Source: Methanolobus sp. | GTDB taxonomy: Archaea > Halobacteriota > Methanosarcinia > Methanosarcinales > Methanosarcinaceae | DNA length: 64,000 bases | Direction of reading: 5' to 3' | Assembly (NCBI RefSeq): GCF_016278385.1 | Contig: NZ_JADQBY010000018.1 | Span: 1 to 64,000, forward strand | Part shown: piece by piece, positions 47,809-57,754 of the stretch | Numbering within the stretch: the first letter of the stretch is position 1 | How the letters are laid out: each line of letters opens with the position of its first letter | Made by a program: the position numbers and the translations under genes | The notes under the pieces: model-generated | The model's database searches: none | What the model saw: the letters and a program-made list of their open reading frames with translations, nothing else | Told to the model about the DNA's origin: nothing

Positions 47809-48495
47809 TTAAATGTGCAGAGCAGGCACCACACGCTCCAGCAGAGGATGAAGCAATGTGAATAGACCTATAACGACAATAACCGACCCGCTTACAAGCG
47901 GAAGTTTGTTTATCTTTGTGCTGCTCACATAACTCTCAATAAAGCCTTTTCCTTTTACAAACACCACTGACAGTGACGTGATAGCTAGCGCCAGGCCAGC
48001 ACTGAATATCAGTACATAGATAAGACCATTGTATACCTGATTATTTGCAATGCTGTAAAGCAATACTGCAAGTGCTGCAGGACATGGAATAAGTCCTGTG
48101 GAAAGCCCTATTGCAATTACACTTTTCTTCGTATCGATGGCATGTTCATGAGGACGATAGAATTTCCTTAATATCCATACCCCCACTACTATCAGAATTA
48201 TTCCCCCAACCACACTCATTATATCATGAGTCATATCAACATTCAATATATCTACCAGATAGATGGATGCTACACCCAATGCTAGTACAACCACGACGTG
48301 AGACACAACTATTGTGAGCCCCAGAAGAAGTGCATCTTTCATATCCGCATCCGTACCCATAACAAAAACAGCCATTATAGATTTCCCATGTCCTGGCTCG
48401 AGCGCATGCAACGCACCAAACAGAAAAGCCGATATGGCAATCAAAAAACTAAGATCTGAAGACAATACATCTGCACCAAATGATAGTAATTCCAT
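47809..48495 (-). CDS. NicO-family nickel/cobalt transporter
   Basis: Six-helix membrane protein with the NicO/RcnA motif ALHALEPGHGKS in the first third and SHVVVVLALG later; a His-containing cytoplasmic loop (YRPHEHAID) fits metal binding. RcnA-like members export Ni2+ or Co2+, others import. I start at ATG 48495 (MELLSFGAD), because upstream residues would be an untypical extension. The cobalt importer genes follow beyond a 458-base gap, so import and export of the same metals are neighbours. Confidence 0.85.
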   Translation of the reverse strand: MELLSFGADVLSSDLSFLIAISAFLFGALHALEPGHGKSIMAVFVMGTDADMKDALLLGLTIVVSHVVVVLALGVASIYLVDILNVDMTHDIMSVVGGIILIVVGVWILRKFYRPHEHAIDTKKSVIAIGLSTGLIPCPAALAVLLYSIANNQVYNGLIYVLIFSAGLALAITSLSVVFVKGKGFIESYVSSTKINKLPLVSGSVIVVIGLFTLLHPLLERVVPALHI

Positions 48496-48953
48496 GATAT
48501 TTGACCCCTTATATAATTGAACTCCTATATGCAAATAGATATTAGTCGTTATTAGTAATACTAAATTAGGTTGACTATATAAATAGATTATGAAATAATA
48601 TGTCACATTATACTACATTCGTGTTACTTTATTTATAAATAGTTCCAGATAACTTGATATACAGCACATAGGACATCAATCAAAAAGATACACAGGTACA
48701 ATTTAATCAGAAAACATACGTCTTCAGAGATTATAAAATATTTATCAAATAATCATATCATGCATGAAAATGAAAAATCATGTAATAAATACAGAGGCAT
48801 TAAATATGTAAAACGTGTGATTAATTACAACATTTATGTTACAAAACAATAATTAGTTAAATGTAAAGGTATTTTGGATAGGGAGACGTCACCTTGCTGA
48901 CTGGATGCATTCCGGACTAAAAAAGCTAAATGATCATTTAAGCTCCCACACAA
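48496..48953. other. Long AT-rich gap between cbiO and the NicO gene
   Basis: About 460 bases with no supportable gene. It should hold the NicO promoter on the minus strand; a 13-bp dyad TTAGTAATACTAA is at about 48560-48572. The part near 48860-48920 is less AT-rich (GGATAGGGAGACGTCACC) but I could not fold it into a known RNA; no cobalamin-box is visible. Confidence 0.4.
48924..48944. terminator. Dyad past the end of cbiO
   Basis: AAATGATCATTT is a perfect 12-bp palindrome flanked by AGCT on both sides, 10 bases after the cbiO stop on the minus strand. Likely the end of the cbiMNQO transcript. Confidence 0.4.
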
Positions 48954-50294
48954 TCAACATGATCCTTCGCTTTCACCCTTTCCAGAGTCACCGTTCACAA
49001 CCCCTACATGAAGGTTTATGCCACTCTTTTCGATATACCCATTTATCCTATCAAGAGCATGGTCCACCATGCCACCGTGTGTAAGTATAAGACAACGTTG
49101 ACCTGAAAGCGCATTTAAGATTGATCTGTCAATAACACCTGAAGTCACATCAAGATAGATCTCATCTCTTTCAGCAACTATCTTGCTTTTCTTGCCCATG
49201 GCACCAACACACTCAACACCATCCCTTTTCATGATATTCAAAAGTTCTTCATTGTCATACCTGGAAGTATCATAAATCCCTATAGAACCTGCCCTCAAGG
49301 CCTTCCTGCCCATTTCGACTATTGCAAGGCCATCATTATGAATATGGAGGACTTTGCAATTTGCTGCTTCGTACATGGAATCCTGAGCAAACTCACCGTA
49401 AAGGATTCCCATGTTTATGGTTTCGCCTTCCTTTACCTCAGGCGGGACATCAACCCACATCAGATTTTGTGGCCTTAAGGTGTGCACAAGATCTGGAATA
49501 TCACGAGGGGGCCTTGAAGCGCGAGCAATCCCCCTTTTTCGAATCTCATCGTATATCTCAAGAGTAATCGGTCTTTTAAGGTATGCCTCCTTGAGCTTCT
49601 CAGTCTGCCTGAATATTTCTTCGGGCGTTCCTTCACTGATAACCTTGCGGTCATTCATAAGGAAAACATAATCCGCCCACCCGTATGCGAGATCAACATC
49701 GTGGGTTGAAATGATAATAGTTTTACCGAAGTAGTTCAATTCGTTAAGGAGATCCATTACCTCATCAGCACCAACTGGATCCAGATTAGAAAGTGGTTCA
49801 TCAAGAACTATAACCTCAGGATCCATGGCTACTACGCCTGCTATGGCAACCCTCTTTTTCTGTCCGCCACTTAAATGATGAGGAGGCTTATCTTTTATGT
49901 GAGTCAAACCCACATATTCCAGAGTATCGTGGACTATCTTTGCAACCTTATCTTTTGGATAATCAAGATTGGTAGGACCAAATGCAACATCCTGATAAAT
50001 AGTTGGTGCAAATATCTGATCATCCGAATTCTGGAAAACAATACCTACGCTTTTCCTTATTTCCCGGAGAGACTTTGAATCGTATTTCAGAGGTTTACCA
50101 TGGAAGAACACCTCTCCTTTCTGTGGACGATGAGTACCATTAAGTGCCATGAAGAGAGTAGATTTCCCCGAACCATTACGACCAACGAAGGCTATTTTCT
50201 TTCCCTTCCCAATATTTATATTGATGCCCTCAAGAGCCAGAGTACCATCAGGATAAGAGTAGCTGAGATCTTTTGTTTCTAAAATATCCACCAT
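48954..50294 (-). CDS. cbiO: Cobalt ECF transporter ATPase CbiO with C-terminal extension
   Basis: Energises cobalt uptake with CbiM, CbiN and CbiQ. Residues 1-275 are a normal ABC ATPase (Walker [11 protein letters not shown] loop FQNSDDQIF, signature LSGGQKKR, Walker [13 protein letters not shown]). Residues about 276-446 are extra: a domain with [22 protein letters not shown] and [17 protein letters not shown], ending in Ser/Gly/Glu and Cys. I do not recognise this domain; regulatory metal or corrinoid sensing is a guess. Confidence 0.92.
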   Translation of the reverse strand: MVDILETKDLSYSYPDGTLALEGININIGKGKKIAFVGRNGSGKSTLFMALNGTHRPQKGEVFFHGKPLKYDSKSLREIRKSVGIVFQNSDDQIFAPTIYQDVAFGPTNLDYPKDKVAKIVHDTLEYVGLTHIKDKPPHHLSGGQKKRVAIAGVVAMDPEVIVLDEPLSNLDPVGADEVMDLLNELNYFGKTIIISTHDVDLAYGWADYVFLMNDRKVISEGTPEEIFRQTEKLKEAYLKRPITLEIYDEIRKRGIARASRPPRDIPDLVHTLRPQNLMWVDVPPEVKEGETINMGILYGEFAQDSMYEAANCKVLHIHNDGLAIVEMGRKALRAGSIGIYDTSRYDNEELLNIMKRDGVECVGAMGKKSKIVAERDEIYLDVTSGVIDRSILNALSGQRCLILTHGGMVDHALDRINGYIEKSGINLHVGVVNGDSGKGESEGSC

Positions 50295-50300
50295 TTCACC

Positions 50301-51083
50301 TCAAATAAATGACATTCCCCTTGTAAAATAGAAGACTGTAAGCACAATCGCAAAATATACCCCGGTCAACAATAATTCAGGCATCTTCACAGGCCTTTTT
50401 TCATCATACATTATTAATTTACCGTCATAACACCTTGAATTCATGGACAGGTAGAGTTTTTCACCTTGCTCCCAGGATCTTATGAAAAGATTGGCACCGA
50501 GCATCACCATAGACCTGAATGATGTTTTGAAATCATGATACCCAAGGCGGACTGTCTGTGCATATTTAATTCCCATTGCAACATCAAGGAAGACAAAAAT
50601 ATAGCGATACATCATCATTGAGATTTCTACAAAAGAATCGGGCAGTTTTGCCGTCTTTAGAACCGAGAACAATTCTATCATTGGTGTTGTCAGTGACAGG
50701 AAGAACAGGCAAGACATACCACCAATTGTTCTTGCAAGAATTAGCAGAGCCATGTTCAGACCCTGTGAACTCACACCAAGCGTATATCCGAAAACATCAA
50801 ACTCGAAAAGATTGCCACCTTCTCCAAAAAAGAAGGCAATAATGACAATACTCACAAGTACAAAACCTGCAGGGACTGCCAATATCTTAAAATAGAATTT
50901 TGCAGGGATCTTTCCGAAATTAATGGTTGCAAAACTCATACACAATGCTATAGTAAATGGAACAAGAGGTGATGAAGATGAGACACCTGCCAGGATTCCA
51001 AAACCTACAATAGCTAATTTGAGCCAGTTATTCTTGGATCTCAATGGACTTAATATTGCATAATCATCCAGAATGTATGTCAT
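50301..51083 (-). CDS. cbiQ: Cobalt ECF transporter transmembrane protein CbiQ
   Basis: The T component linking ATPase and CbiM, 260 residues with about six membrane helices and the coupling-helix motif MMLGANLFIRSWEQGEKLYLSMNSR region (ARG-type short motifs). It stops 6 bases before cbiO. A gap of 281 bases separates it from cbiN, so it may have its own promoter. Confidence 0.93.
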   Translation of the reverse strand: MTYILDDYAILSPLRSKNNWLKLAIVGFGILAGVSSSSPLVPFTIALCMSFATINFGKIPAKFYFKILAVPAGFVLVSIVIIAFFFGEGGNLFEFDVFGYTLGVSSQGLNMALLILARTIGGMSCLFFLSLTTPMIELFSVLKTAKLPDSFVEISMMMYRYIFVFLDVAMGIKYAQTVRLGYHDFKTSFRSMVMLGANLFIRSWEQGEKLYLSMNSRCYDGKLIMYDEKRPVKMPELLLTGVYFAIVLTVFYFTRGMSFI

Positions 51084-51364
51084 TTTTCAACCACGTTATT
51101 AAATGTAATATTAAATAAATTTAACTTTATTTAATGTTGATTACAATTGTTAGGAAATAAGAGACGATACTTTATACATAAACATGTCGTTATAAACCGT
51201 AATCAATAAGAACTATATTTATCCAATCAAATGAAATATCGGACTTGTTTATTAATTCCTGAAATCTATTCTTTTGGAAAGAATAAGAAAAATTAATTGA
51301 TTTACAACAAACAATACAAAAAAGAAGAGAAAAATGGAGACGATCATGTCCATCGGGACACACG

Positions 51365-51661
51365 TTATTTATTGCTCTCACCCTTTCCCCTATAATATCC
51401 AATTGTGTACCCTATTACAATTGCACCAAATGCAGCCTGAAGTGCGAAGAGCAGACTTTCGGTTTCTCCGCCAGGAGGCTCAAAGAGATACTTTTGAAAC
51501 CATGGTTCTGCAGGCTCATAACCAGGAGAAATCTCTGAAACCAAATCACCAGCTGCACCGTCTGCACCACCAAATTCAGAGTCAGGGTTTGCTAACACCC
51601 CATAGAAGAACTGACCAGCGAAAAGTAACACAATAACAGCTACAATGTACTCAAGTTTCAC
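51365..51661 (-). CDS. cbiN: Cobalt transport protein CbiN
   Basis: Small 98-residue subunit with two membrane helices (about 6-24 and 67-87) and an outside loop with EFGGADGAAGDLV and ISPGYEPAEPWF, typical of CbiN, which helps load Co2+ into CbiM. Its ATG overlaps the cbiM stop by 4 bases. Confidence 0.94.
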   Translation of the reverse strand: MKLEYIVAVIVLLFAGQFFYGVLANPDSEFGGADGAAGDLVSEISPGYEPAEPWFQKYLFEPPGGETESLLFALQAAFGAIVIGYTIGYYRGKGESNK

Positions 51662-52353
51662 TGCATTGCCTCCTTGAGTTTTGTAACTGCTGTAGTAGTA
51701 AGGACATTAAGGTCGACCAGTACATCACTTTTGATCTGAACTACATATTTCATGATAAGTGCTGTAAGGGCACCTTCCAGTATTGCAAGTGGCACCTGTG
51801 TTGTTGCAAATATTCCAGCGAATGCAGCGAATGACGCCAATACACCACCACTCGCCGAAGGGAAGGCCAGCGCCAGTTGCAGAGAAGTTACAACATAAGT
51901 CACCCAATCTGCAATTGCAGTTGCAAGAAAAACATTCAAGTAAAAGTTCATTCCTGCTTTGGATGCTGCTTTATAGAACAGATAAGCAACCAAAGGACCA
52001 ATTACTGCCATAGATGCAGCATTTGCACCAAGGGTTGTTATACCACCATGTGCGAGGAAAATTGCCTGATAGATAAGAACGATTACACCTAGAACAGCCG
52101 TGATTGCCGGTCCAAATAGAATGGCTGCCATTCCGGTCCCGGTAGGATGAGAAGAACTTCCGGTAACGGAAGGAAGTTTCAAGGATGAAAGAACGAATAT
52201 AAATGCTCCGGCTACTGCCAGCAGAGGTACAACCTCTCGCCTTTCACTTACAAGTTTATTCATCTTATACATACCATACAATATCACAGGAATAGATATT
52301 GCAAACCATGCCTGCCACCAGGGAGATGGTAGAAAGCCCTCAAATATATGCAT
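51658..52353 (-). CDS. cbiM: Cobalt ECF transporter substrate-binding protein CbiM
   Basis: 231-residue integral membrane protein. The N-terminus MHIFEGFLP carries the metal-binding His2 required right after the start Met, plus SHPTGTG and LAHGGITTLGANAASM; these are diagnostic for the CbiM/NikM group. CbiN next door points to cobalt rather than nickel. GGTGAC precedes the ATG. Confidence 0.95.
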   Translation of the reverse strand: MHIFEGFLPSPWWQAWFAISIPVILYGMYKMNKLVSERREVVPLLAVAGAFIFVLSSLKLPSVTGSSSHPTGTGMAAILFGPAITAVLGVIVLIYQAIFLAHGGITTLGANAASMAVIGPLVAYLFYKAASKAGMNFYLNVFLATAIADWVTYVVTSLQLALAFPSASGGVLASFAAFAGIFATTQVPLAILEGALTALIMKYVVQIKSDVLVDLNVLTTTAVTKLKEAMQ

Positions 52354-52424
52354 TAATTGTCACCTTCCATTTTTGTTCACCATACACAATCAATTAGAGT
52401 ACCAGTTGAAATCAACCAAATTTG

Positions 52425-52433
52425 TTTTATATA
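52425..52433 (-). promoter_or_regulatory. TATA-like box of the cbiMNQO operon
   Basis: Minus-strand TATATAAAA, 72 bases upstream of the cbiM ATG. It implies a leader of about 45 bases ending in GGTGAC. Confidence 0.5.
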
Positions 52434-52485
52434 CTGGATGTAATATGTTATGGTACATAAATATAACGATTCATGATTTGGATTA

Positions 52486-52503
52486 CTATCATTTACATGA
52501 TAG
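52486..52503. promoter_or_regulatory. Inverted repeat upstream of cbiM
   Basis: CTATCAT and ATGATAG flank TTAC: a perfect 7-bp inverted repeat 53 bases upstream of the cbiM TATA-like box, in the otherwise empty 303-base gap after cbiE. A second spaced pair, GTTAT (52447-52451) and ATAAC (52463-52467), resembles the half-sites of the dyad before nikR. Confidence 0.4.
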
Positions 52504-52656
52504 ATAACAAACGTACAATTAATGCGAAAGACACATATGAATATAGACAAAGTGATATCACTCAAGACGAATTGAATAAACTGAATGAATGGCAAACAGA
52601 CATAAACAGAATAAGTTGTTCTATTACATAAAAATAAAATTCAATTGAAAAAATGT

Positions 52657-53238
52657 CTACCGCACAATAACAATACAATACATATTTGAATGATTTTCAG
52701 GTGGTTCCAACACGGTACCGCATATTACACGCTCATGAGGATAACCGATGTCTTCGTAGATACAGATACGGGCGTCAACATTCATGTCCTGGAGAAACGC
52801 TGCAACTTCTACCGGGCCAAAACTGTCAGCAGGCAACAGAAAAATGTTTTTGCCCAGACCAATTTCCCTGATAAGAGCTTCTTTTGCAGGAGCAGGATCC
52901 CTTCCATGTGCCGTTATAAGAGCCAGATTTGACATCTCCACATGGAAACGCGCACATGCGGCCTGTATTGAAGATACGCCAGTAACAACCCGATCATTTT
53001 CAGTGGCAAACTTACCAAGACCGGAGAACATTGGATCCCCTGTAGATAAAATAACAGCATCCTCAGGTAAAAGATGAAGGCTCTTGTAATCCTTGATCAG
53101 ATGAGTCTCGCATTTGATGAACTCTTCAGCAAGTTCAATGGAGCGTTTGGAACCATAAACAACAGGAGCATTACTGATAACTTCTATTGCTTCCTGGGTG
53201 AGCATTTTAGGCCCAACACCGACACCCACTATAATCAT
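52657..53238 (-). CDS. cbiE: Cobalt-precorrin-7 C5-methyltransferase
   Basis: SAM-dependent tetrapyrrole methylase of the anaerobic cobalamin route. Starts MIIVGVGVGPKMLTQEA, has VYGSKRSIELAE, STGDPMFSGLG and GVSSIQAACARF, as in CbiE/CobL-N. 193 residues, no fused CbiT. Two bases after cbiD. Stop is TAG. Confidence 0.93.
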   Translation of the reverse strand: MIIVGVGVGPKMLTQEAIEVISNAPVVYGSKRSIELAEEFIKCETHLIKDYKSLHLLPEDAVILSTGDPMFSGLGKFATENDRVVTGVSSIQAACARFHVEMSNLALITAHGRDPAPAKEALIREIGLGKNIFLLPADSFGPVEVAAFLQDMNVDARICIYEDIGYPHERVICGTVLEPPENHSNMYCIVIVR

Positions 53239-53240
53239 AT

Positions 53241-54251
53241 TTATTCCCCGCTGTCCATCAACACGGTACCATCCCTGTCAACAACAACGATACGGGCACC
53301 ATTACCTTTTTCCACAGACATGTCAAATGCCTGTTTAAGGAGCTCATTCTGAGGATCAAGATCAAGCATCTCAACAACTGTGGCAAAACCGCTATCCTTT
53401 AACATGTCAGGGTTACCCCATTTAAGCACAAGGCCGGGAAGTCCGCAAATAACCACATCTCCATGAGCTGCAGAGAGAGCTTCGGAGATACGGCTTCCGG
53501 CAAGTACAACAGTGTGATTAGGGAAAAGCATGGTAGAATATCTGATACCGATCCTTCCGGTTGTAAGCACTACCTTGTCAGAACATCTGATGAGATCTCC
53601 TTTCATTTCACCCAGGTGATCATTCCAAGGCTCCACAAATCCGGTTGTTCCAAGAATAGATATTCCATCTATGACACCAATACGACTGTTCAGCGTCTGC
53701 TTTGCAATTTCCTTGCCACGTGGCAGATAAATAGTAACTTCAGCCCCCTTCAAACCAAGTTCTTCAACAGCTTCGGCAATAGATGCCTTTATTTGTTCCA
53801 TTGGCCGTGGGTTTATAGCAGGATGTCCTTTTTTAGATTCAAGGCCGCTACGGGTGACAATTCCTATACCTTCGCCTGCGTAAACAGTAATGCCTTCTGC
53901 CTCTCTGGCATCGGCGACAAACTCAAGACCCCTGGTAATATCAGATTCGTGATCGTTATTCATTTTCACTGCAACAGCGTGTCCTTTACTGCCCTTGACA
54001 TCCAGTTCTGCACGAAGGCCTACCGGTGTTGGTACAGAAACATGTGTCACCTCTCCTGCAAGAGATAGAACTGATGCTTTTGCAGCCAGAGCTGCAGTGG
54101 TCCCGGTAGTATACCCTCTTTTTAGCACAGAACCATCACTTAAAACTACAAGAGTTCCATTTTTTATACTTTCTTCCAGCTCTTCACGTTGCATTTTAGA
54201 GCGATCCAGCCATTCTTCTGGGATCTTGGATTTATTTACCGGGTCGATCAT
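53241..54251 (-). CDS. cbiD: Cobalt-precorrin-5B C1-methyltransferase
   Basis: 336 residues; [17 protein letters not shown] and [21 protein letters not shown]-like and [12 protein letters not shown] signatures identify CbiD. It methylates C1 during corrin ring contraction. The cbiD-cbiE pair supplies corrin steps while cbiMNQO imports the cobalt. The N-terminus ([17 protein letters not shown]) is the usual extension of the long form. Confidence 0.94.
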   Translation of the reverse strand: MIDPVNKSKIPEEWLDRSKMQREELEESIKNGTLVVLSDGSVLKRGYTTGTTAALAAKASVLSLAGEVTHVSVPTPVGLRAELDVKGSKGHAVAVKMNNDHESDITRGLEFVADAREAEGITVYAGEGIGIVTRSGLESKKGHPAINPRPMEQIKASIAEAVEELGLKGAEVTIYLPRGKEIAKQTLNSRIGVIDGISILGTTGFVEPWNDHLGEMKGDLIRCSDKVVLTTGRIGIRYSTMLFPNHTVVLAGSRISEALSAAHGDVVICGLPGLVLKWGNPDMLKDSGFATVVEMLDLDPQNELLKQAFDMSVEKGNGARIVVVDRDGTVLMDSGE

Positions 54252-54292
54252 CTCAGGTCAATTGTAATTAATACTTTTAAAATCTACCGACT

Positions 54293-56305
54293 CTACCCAG
54301 TCCTTTTGAAGAGCTTTGCCAGTTCATCCTTCGTAAAAGAAATCATTGCCGGACGACCATGCGGGCATGTATAGGGATTACTGCAGCGCATTAACTGGCG
54401 TATGAGGTCTTCCATCTGTTTAGTGTTGCACACAGCACCTGCCTTGATGGCTGCCCTGCATGCCATTGTACTGCAAAGAAGATCATATCTCTCAGTATCC
54501 TCCTTCACCCTGCCCACGGACAGAAGATCTGAGATGATATCATGAATGACATCCGTATCCTCAAGCTTCCCGAAGATACTTGGAACCGTAGTCACCACAT
54601 AACTCTTAGGACCAAATTCCGATACAGAAAAACCCATCTCTTCCAGTTGAGGAATGAATTCCTCAATAATTGCTTTCTCCTTCTGGCTTAAGTCAAGTGT
54701 TACAGGCGTGATAAGCTCCTGCCAGCCCATATCCCGAACCTTCAGCACCTGCTCATACATTACCCGCTCATGTGCAGCATGCTGGTCAATAAGTATAAGC
54801 TTGCCATCCATTTCACATATTATGTAAAGATCGGCATATTGCCCGTAAACCTTCACATTCAACGGACTGAAAGATGCATTTAATTCTGCTACTTCATCTG
54901 ACGTAACAATCATCTGCAGCCTCTCACTTCTTTTCAGACGGCGCTGGGTGTCTTTTGCAGGGTAGTGATAAGGTTCTTTCTCTTCTTTTATAACATTTGG
55001 TCTTGATCTTTCAATCTGTGCTGAATCTGGAATTATGATTGGAGCAGCAGTTTCCGAATTAAGACCCGGTTGATCGTCATTGGAATAAGGAATAATTAGA
55101 ACTGATTCATGTGAATCAGCCAATCCAACCGATTCAAGAGCTTCTGTAGGCTCAGCCAGTTTTACTGACTCAGTTGCTTTGTAAGCATTTGATTTTTCCG
55201 AAGAGGAGGTGTCTTTTTCGGACTTCGGAGTATACAACTGTGACTGGACAGGAACATCTTTCTTCTTCAACTGCACTTCAGGAACAAGTGACCCCCTAGC
55301 AAGGGCTTTCTCTACAGCCGATACGATTATGACACTAATCTCTTTCTCGTGACTCAGCCTAACTTCCCTTTTTGCAGGATGCACGTTTACATCCACATTT
55401 AGAGGGTCAATATTGAAATTAAGAAAAGCTGCAGGATAGCGACCCTTAGGAAGCAGGGTGTAGTATCCAAGCCTGACAGCATTGCTGATCTGATTGGAAA
55501 AAATAGACCTTCCATTTATGAAAAAAACCTGAAGGTCCTTTCCACTCCTTGTGAGTTCAGGCTTTGAGATATAACCGGATATAGTAAGCAGGTCAGACTC
55601 GTATTCCAGGGGAACAAGGGAACGTGCAACATCAGCACCATAAAGGTGAACGATGCTGTCCAGCATTTTAGCCGATGAAGGTGACCTTAGAGTAACCTTG
55701 CCATCTATAAGAAGAGTGAATGAAACATCTGGGTGGGAAAGACAGTTTCGTGAAACAACATCAACAATGTGTGCAAGCTCCGTCCGTGTACTCTTTAGAT
55801 ATTTCTTGCGGGCAGGTGTGCTGTAGAACAGATCGTTGACAAGTATGCTTGTACCCACAGCCGTACCTGCGGAAGTTATACTCCTGATACCACTGCTGTC
55901 AACAACAACTTTGGTTCCCTCGATGCTGTCCTCCTGACGAGTGATAAGCTCCACCCTCGCAACTGAAGCAATGGACGCCAGAGCCTCCCCCCTAAACCCC
56001 ATCGTGAGGATACGGTCGAGGTCCTCGATAGTGTTTATTTTGCTGGTGGCATGTTTCTTAAAGGCAAAGGAAGCATCCGTATGGCTCATTCCGATACCAT
56101 TGTCCACGACCAGAATACTTTTCGTGCCATACCCCCCTATTTCCACTCGAACTTCGGATGCATACCCATCAAGGGAGTTCTCAATAAGCTCCTTTACCAC
56201 GGAAGCCGGACGCTCAATCACTTCACCCGCTGCTATTTTATTGATGGTGGACTCATCCAGCAATTTTATTCTGGAACCTTTGATATCACATGCTTTATCC
56301 GTCAT
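54293..56305 (-). CDS. mutL: DNA mismatch repair protein MutL
   Basis: GHL ATPase at the N-terminus (NKIAAGEVIERPASVVKEL, VDNGIGMSH, TMGFRGEAL), an unstructured Ser/Glu linker (about 340-455), and a C-terminal domain with the nicking-endonuclease metal motif DQHAAHERVMYE, ACRAAIKAG and CPHGRPAMI. So it can nick DNA itself, as in MutH-less organisms. 670 residues. Bacterial-type mutS/mutL in Methanosarcinales is regarded as horizontally acquired. The upstream region holds a 36-bp element shared with mutS. Confidence 0.96.
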   Translation of the reverse strand: MTDKACDIKGSRIKLLDESTINKIAAGEVIERPASVVKELIENSLDGYASEVRVEIGGYGTKSILVVDNGIGMSHTDASFAFKKHATSKINTIEDLDRILTMGFRGEALASIASVARVELITRQEDSIEGTKVVVDSSGIRSITSAGTAVGTSILVNDLFYSTPARKKYLKSTRTELAHIVDVVSRNCLSHPDVSFTLLIDGKVTLRSPSSAKMLDSIVHLYGADVARSLVPLEYESDLLTISGYISKPELTRSGKDLQVFFINGRSIFSNQISNAVRLGYYTLLPKGRYPAAFLNFNIDPLNVDVNVHPAKREVRLSHEKEISVIIVSAVEKALARGSLVPEVQLKKKDVPVQSQLYTPKSEKDTSSSEKSNAYKATESVKLAEPTEALESVGLADSHESVLIIPYSNDDQPGLNSETAAPIIIPDSAQIERSRPNVIKEEKEPYHYPAKDTQRRLKRSERLQMIVTSDEVAELNASFSPLNVKVYGQYADLYIICEMDGKLILIDQHAAHERVMYEQVLKVRDMGWQELITPVTLDLSQKEKAIIEEFIPQLEEMGFSVSEFGPKSYVVTTVPSIFGKLEDTDVIHDIISDLLSVGRVKEDTERYDLLCSTMACRAAIKAGAVCNTKQMEDLIRQLMRCSNPYTCPHGRPAMISFTKDELAKLFKRTG

Positions 56306-56363
56306 TTTTCACTTCCTGTCCACAATAAGTATATTTATGCGCTCTGACCTTTCAAAGCGAAAA

Positions 56364-56399
56364 TATCTGGTTGTTAGTATTTTTGTGTTTGCATTAGAA
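56364..56399 (-). repeat. 36-bp element upstream of mutL (copy 1)
   Basis: Matches 60449-60484 upstream of mutS at 34 of 36 positions and lies 58 bases before the mutL ATG, same orientation. On the minus strand it includes AAACACAAAAATACTAACA, an AT-rich stretch that could contain a TATA box. Probable shared promoter/operator of the mismatch repair genes. Confidence 0.65.
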
Positions 56400-56516
56400 A
56401 CATTTCTTTTAATGCATCCTCAAGCCAAGTCCCACTAAAGATTAAGAAGAATCTATGCCCAACACAATTATAAATATTCATGCTATTAGAGGCAACATAA
56501 AATTAGAAGGTTCACG

Positions 56517-57698
56517 ATGGATAATCCTGAAAAACTAAAAAACATTGTACCTTTGTTAGCTCTTTTGACAGCCTTTCCAGCTTTTTCCACAGATATGATA
56601 CTGCCTGCGATTCCATCCCTTGCCCGAATGTGGAATGAGCCACTGGCAGTGGTCAATTTGATCCTCATTTGTTTTTTCATTACTTACGGGTTCTTCCTGC
56701 TTTTCTACGGGCCGATTTCAGACAGGTACGGACGCAAGAAACCATTGATAGTCGGTATTTCACTGTACATATTTGCCAGTTTACTCTGCGCCATGGCTGA
56801 CAGTGCAGCCACATTGATAGCATTTCGTATACTACAAGCTGCAGGTGCTGCCGCCAGTGCATCCCTTTCAATGGCCATGACAAAAGACATATTTTCAGGA
56901 ATGGAAAGACAGAGGATACTTGCCTATATAGCCATAATTATGGCGCTTGCCCCCATGTTTGCTCCAATCATAGGAGGATGGCTATTAACATACCTTACAT
57001 GGCACTGGATATTCGTTGCCCAGGGAATAATGGGTGCCATAGGCCTTCTGGGTGTCCTCAAAAAACCGGAAACATTGAAACAAAATTCAGAAACACCCCT
57101 GTCAAAGGTTATGCATTCTTATGGCAATCTATTACTTAACAAGAATTATGTAATAATGGTCCTTGTGATGTCTGTGAGCCTTTTACCGTTATACAGTTTC
57201 ATTGCCGGCTCTTCAGCCATTTACATCAATGTATTTGGCCTGAACGAACAGAATTTCAGCTACTTCTTCGCCTTCAATGCCCTGGCCCTGATGGCAGGAT
57301 CAATGTCATGCCTGAAACTTACAGACAGAATGAACTCCAAACACCTGATGACTGCCGGTTTTACAGGAATAACACTTGGAGCGGTACTTATTCTCATAAT
57401 TGGTCAGCGCGGACCCTGGAGCTTTGCAATTCCCATGGCATTGATAACGTATTCCATAGGAATCAGCAGACCTCCGAGTAACCACCTGGTACTTGAACAG
57501 GTACACAAAGATGCAGGCTCTGCTTCGTCTTTATTGATATTCACCTACTTCACACTTGGAGCTGTTGGAATGTGGATCGTGTCTCAGGAATGGATGGAGC
57601 GCATGCAGATTTTAGGAAGTATCACTTTGCTTTGCGGTGCTCTGACCCTGGTTGCCTGGATGATATTACAAAAGAAGGTCATTGGCACAGGTCAATAG
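56517..57698 (+). CDS. MFS transporter, Bcr/CflA-like
   Basis: A 393-residue exporter with about 12 helices. YGPISDRYGRKKPL is the loop 2-3 MFS signature and PAIPSLAR, ITYSIGISRPPSN fit the Bcr/CflA drug-efflux group. It is transcribed divergently from mutL and converges with mutS, so it appears inserted between two genes of one system. Substrate unknown. Stop is TAG. Confidence 0.9.
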   Translation: MDNPEKLKNIVPLLALLTAFPAFSTDMILPAIPSLARMWNEPLAVVNLILICFFITYGFFLLFYGPISDRYGRKKPLIVGISLYIFASLLCAMADSAATLIAFRILQAAGAAASASLSMAMTKDIFSGMERQRILAYIAIIMALAPMFAPIIGGWLLTYLTWHWIFVAQGIMGAIGLLGVLKKPETLKQNSETPLSKVMHSYGNLLLNKNYVIMVLVMSVSLLPLYSFIAGSSAIYINVFGLNEQNFSYFFAFNALALMAGSMSCLKLTDRMNSKHLMTAGFTGITLGAVLILIIGQRGPWSFAIPMALITYSIGISRPPSNHLVLEQVHKDAGSASSLLIFTYFTLGAVGMWIVSQEWMERMQILGSITLLCGALTLVAWMILQKKVIGTGQ

Positions 57699-57731
57699 AG
57701 TGTAAGTGAAAAATGAAATAAAAAAATGAAT

Positions 57732-57746
57732 GAGCACGGGATGCTC
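57732..57746. terminator. Short hairpin between MFS and mutS
   Basis: GAGCA and TGCTC pair around a 5-base loop in the 56-base gap between two convergent stops. A weak candidate terminator. Confidence 0.35.
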
Positions 57747-57754
57747 TCTCGCGC

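Noticed and set aside
48860-48920. Less AT-rich stretch that might be a structured RNA or riboswitch
   Set aside because: No B12 box or stable fold found by eye, and it lies downstream of cbiO rather than in a leader.
54278-54295. Possible amber readthrough at the end of mutL
   Set aside because: The family normally ends right after the LFKRT-like motif, and a second TAG follows two codons later, so the first TAG is a true stop.
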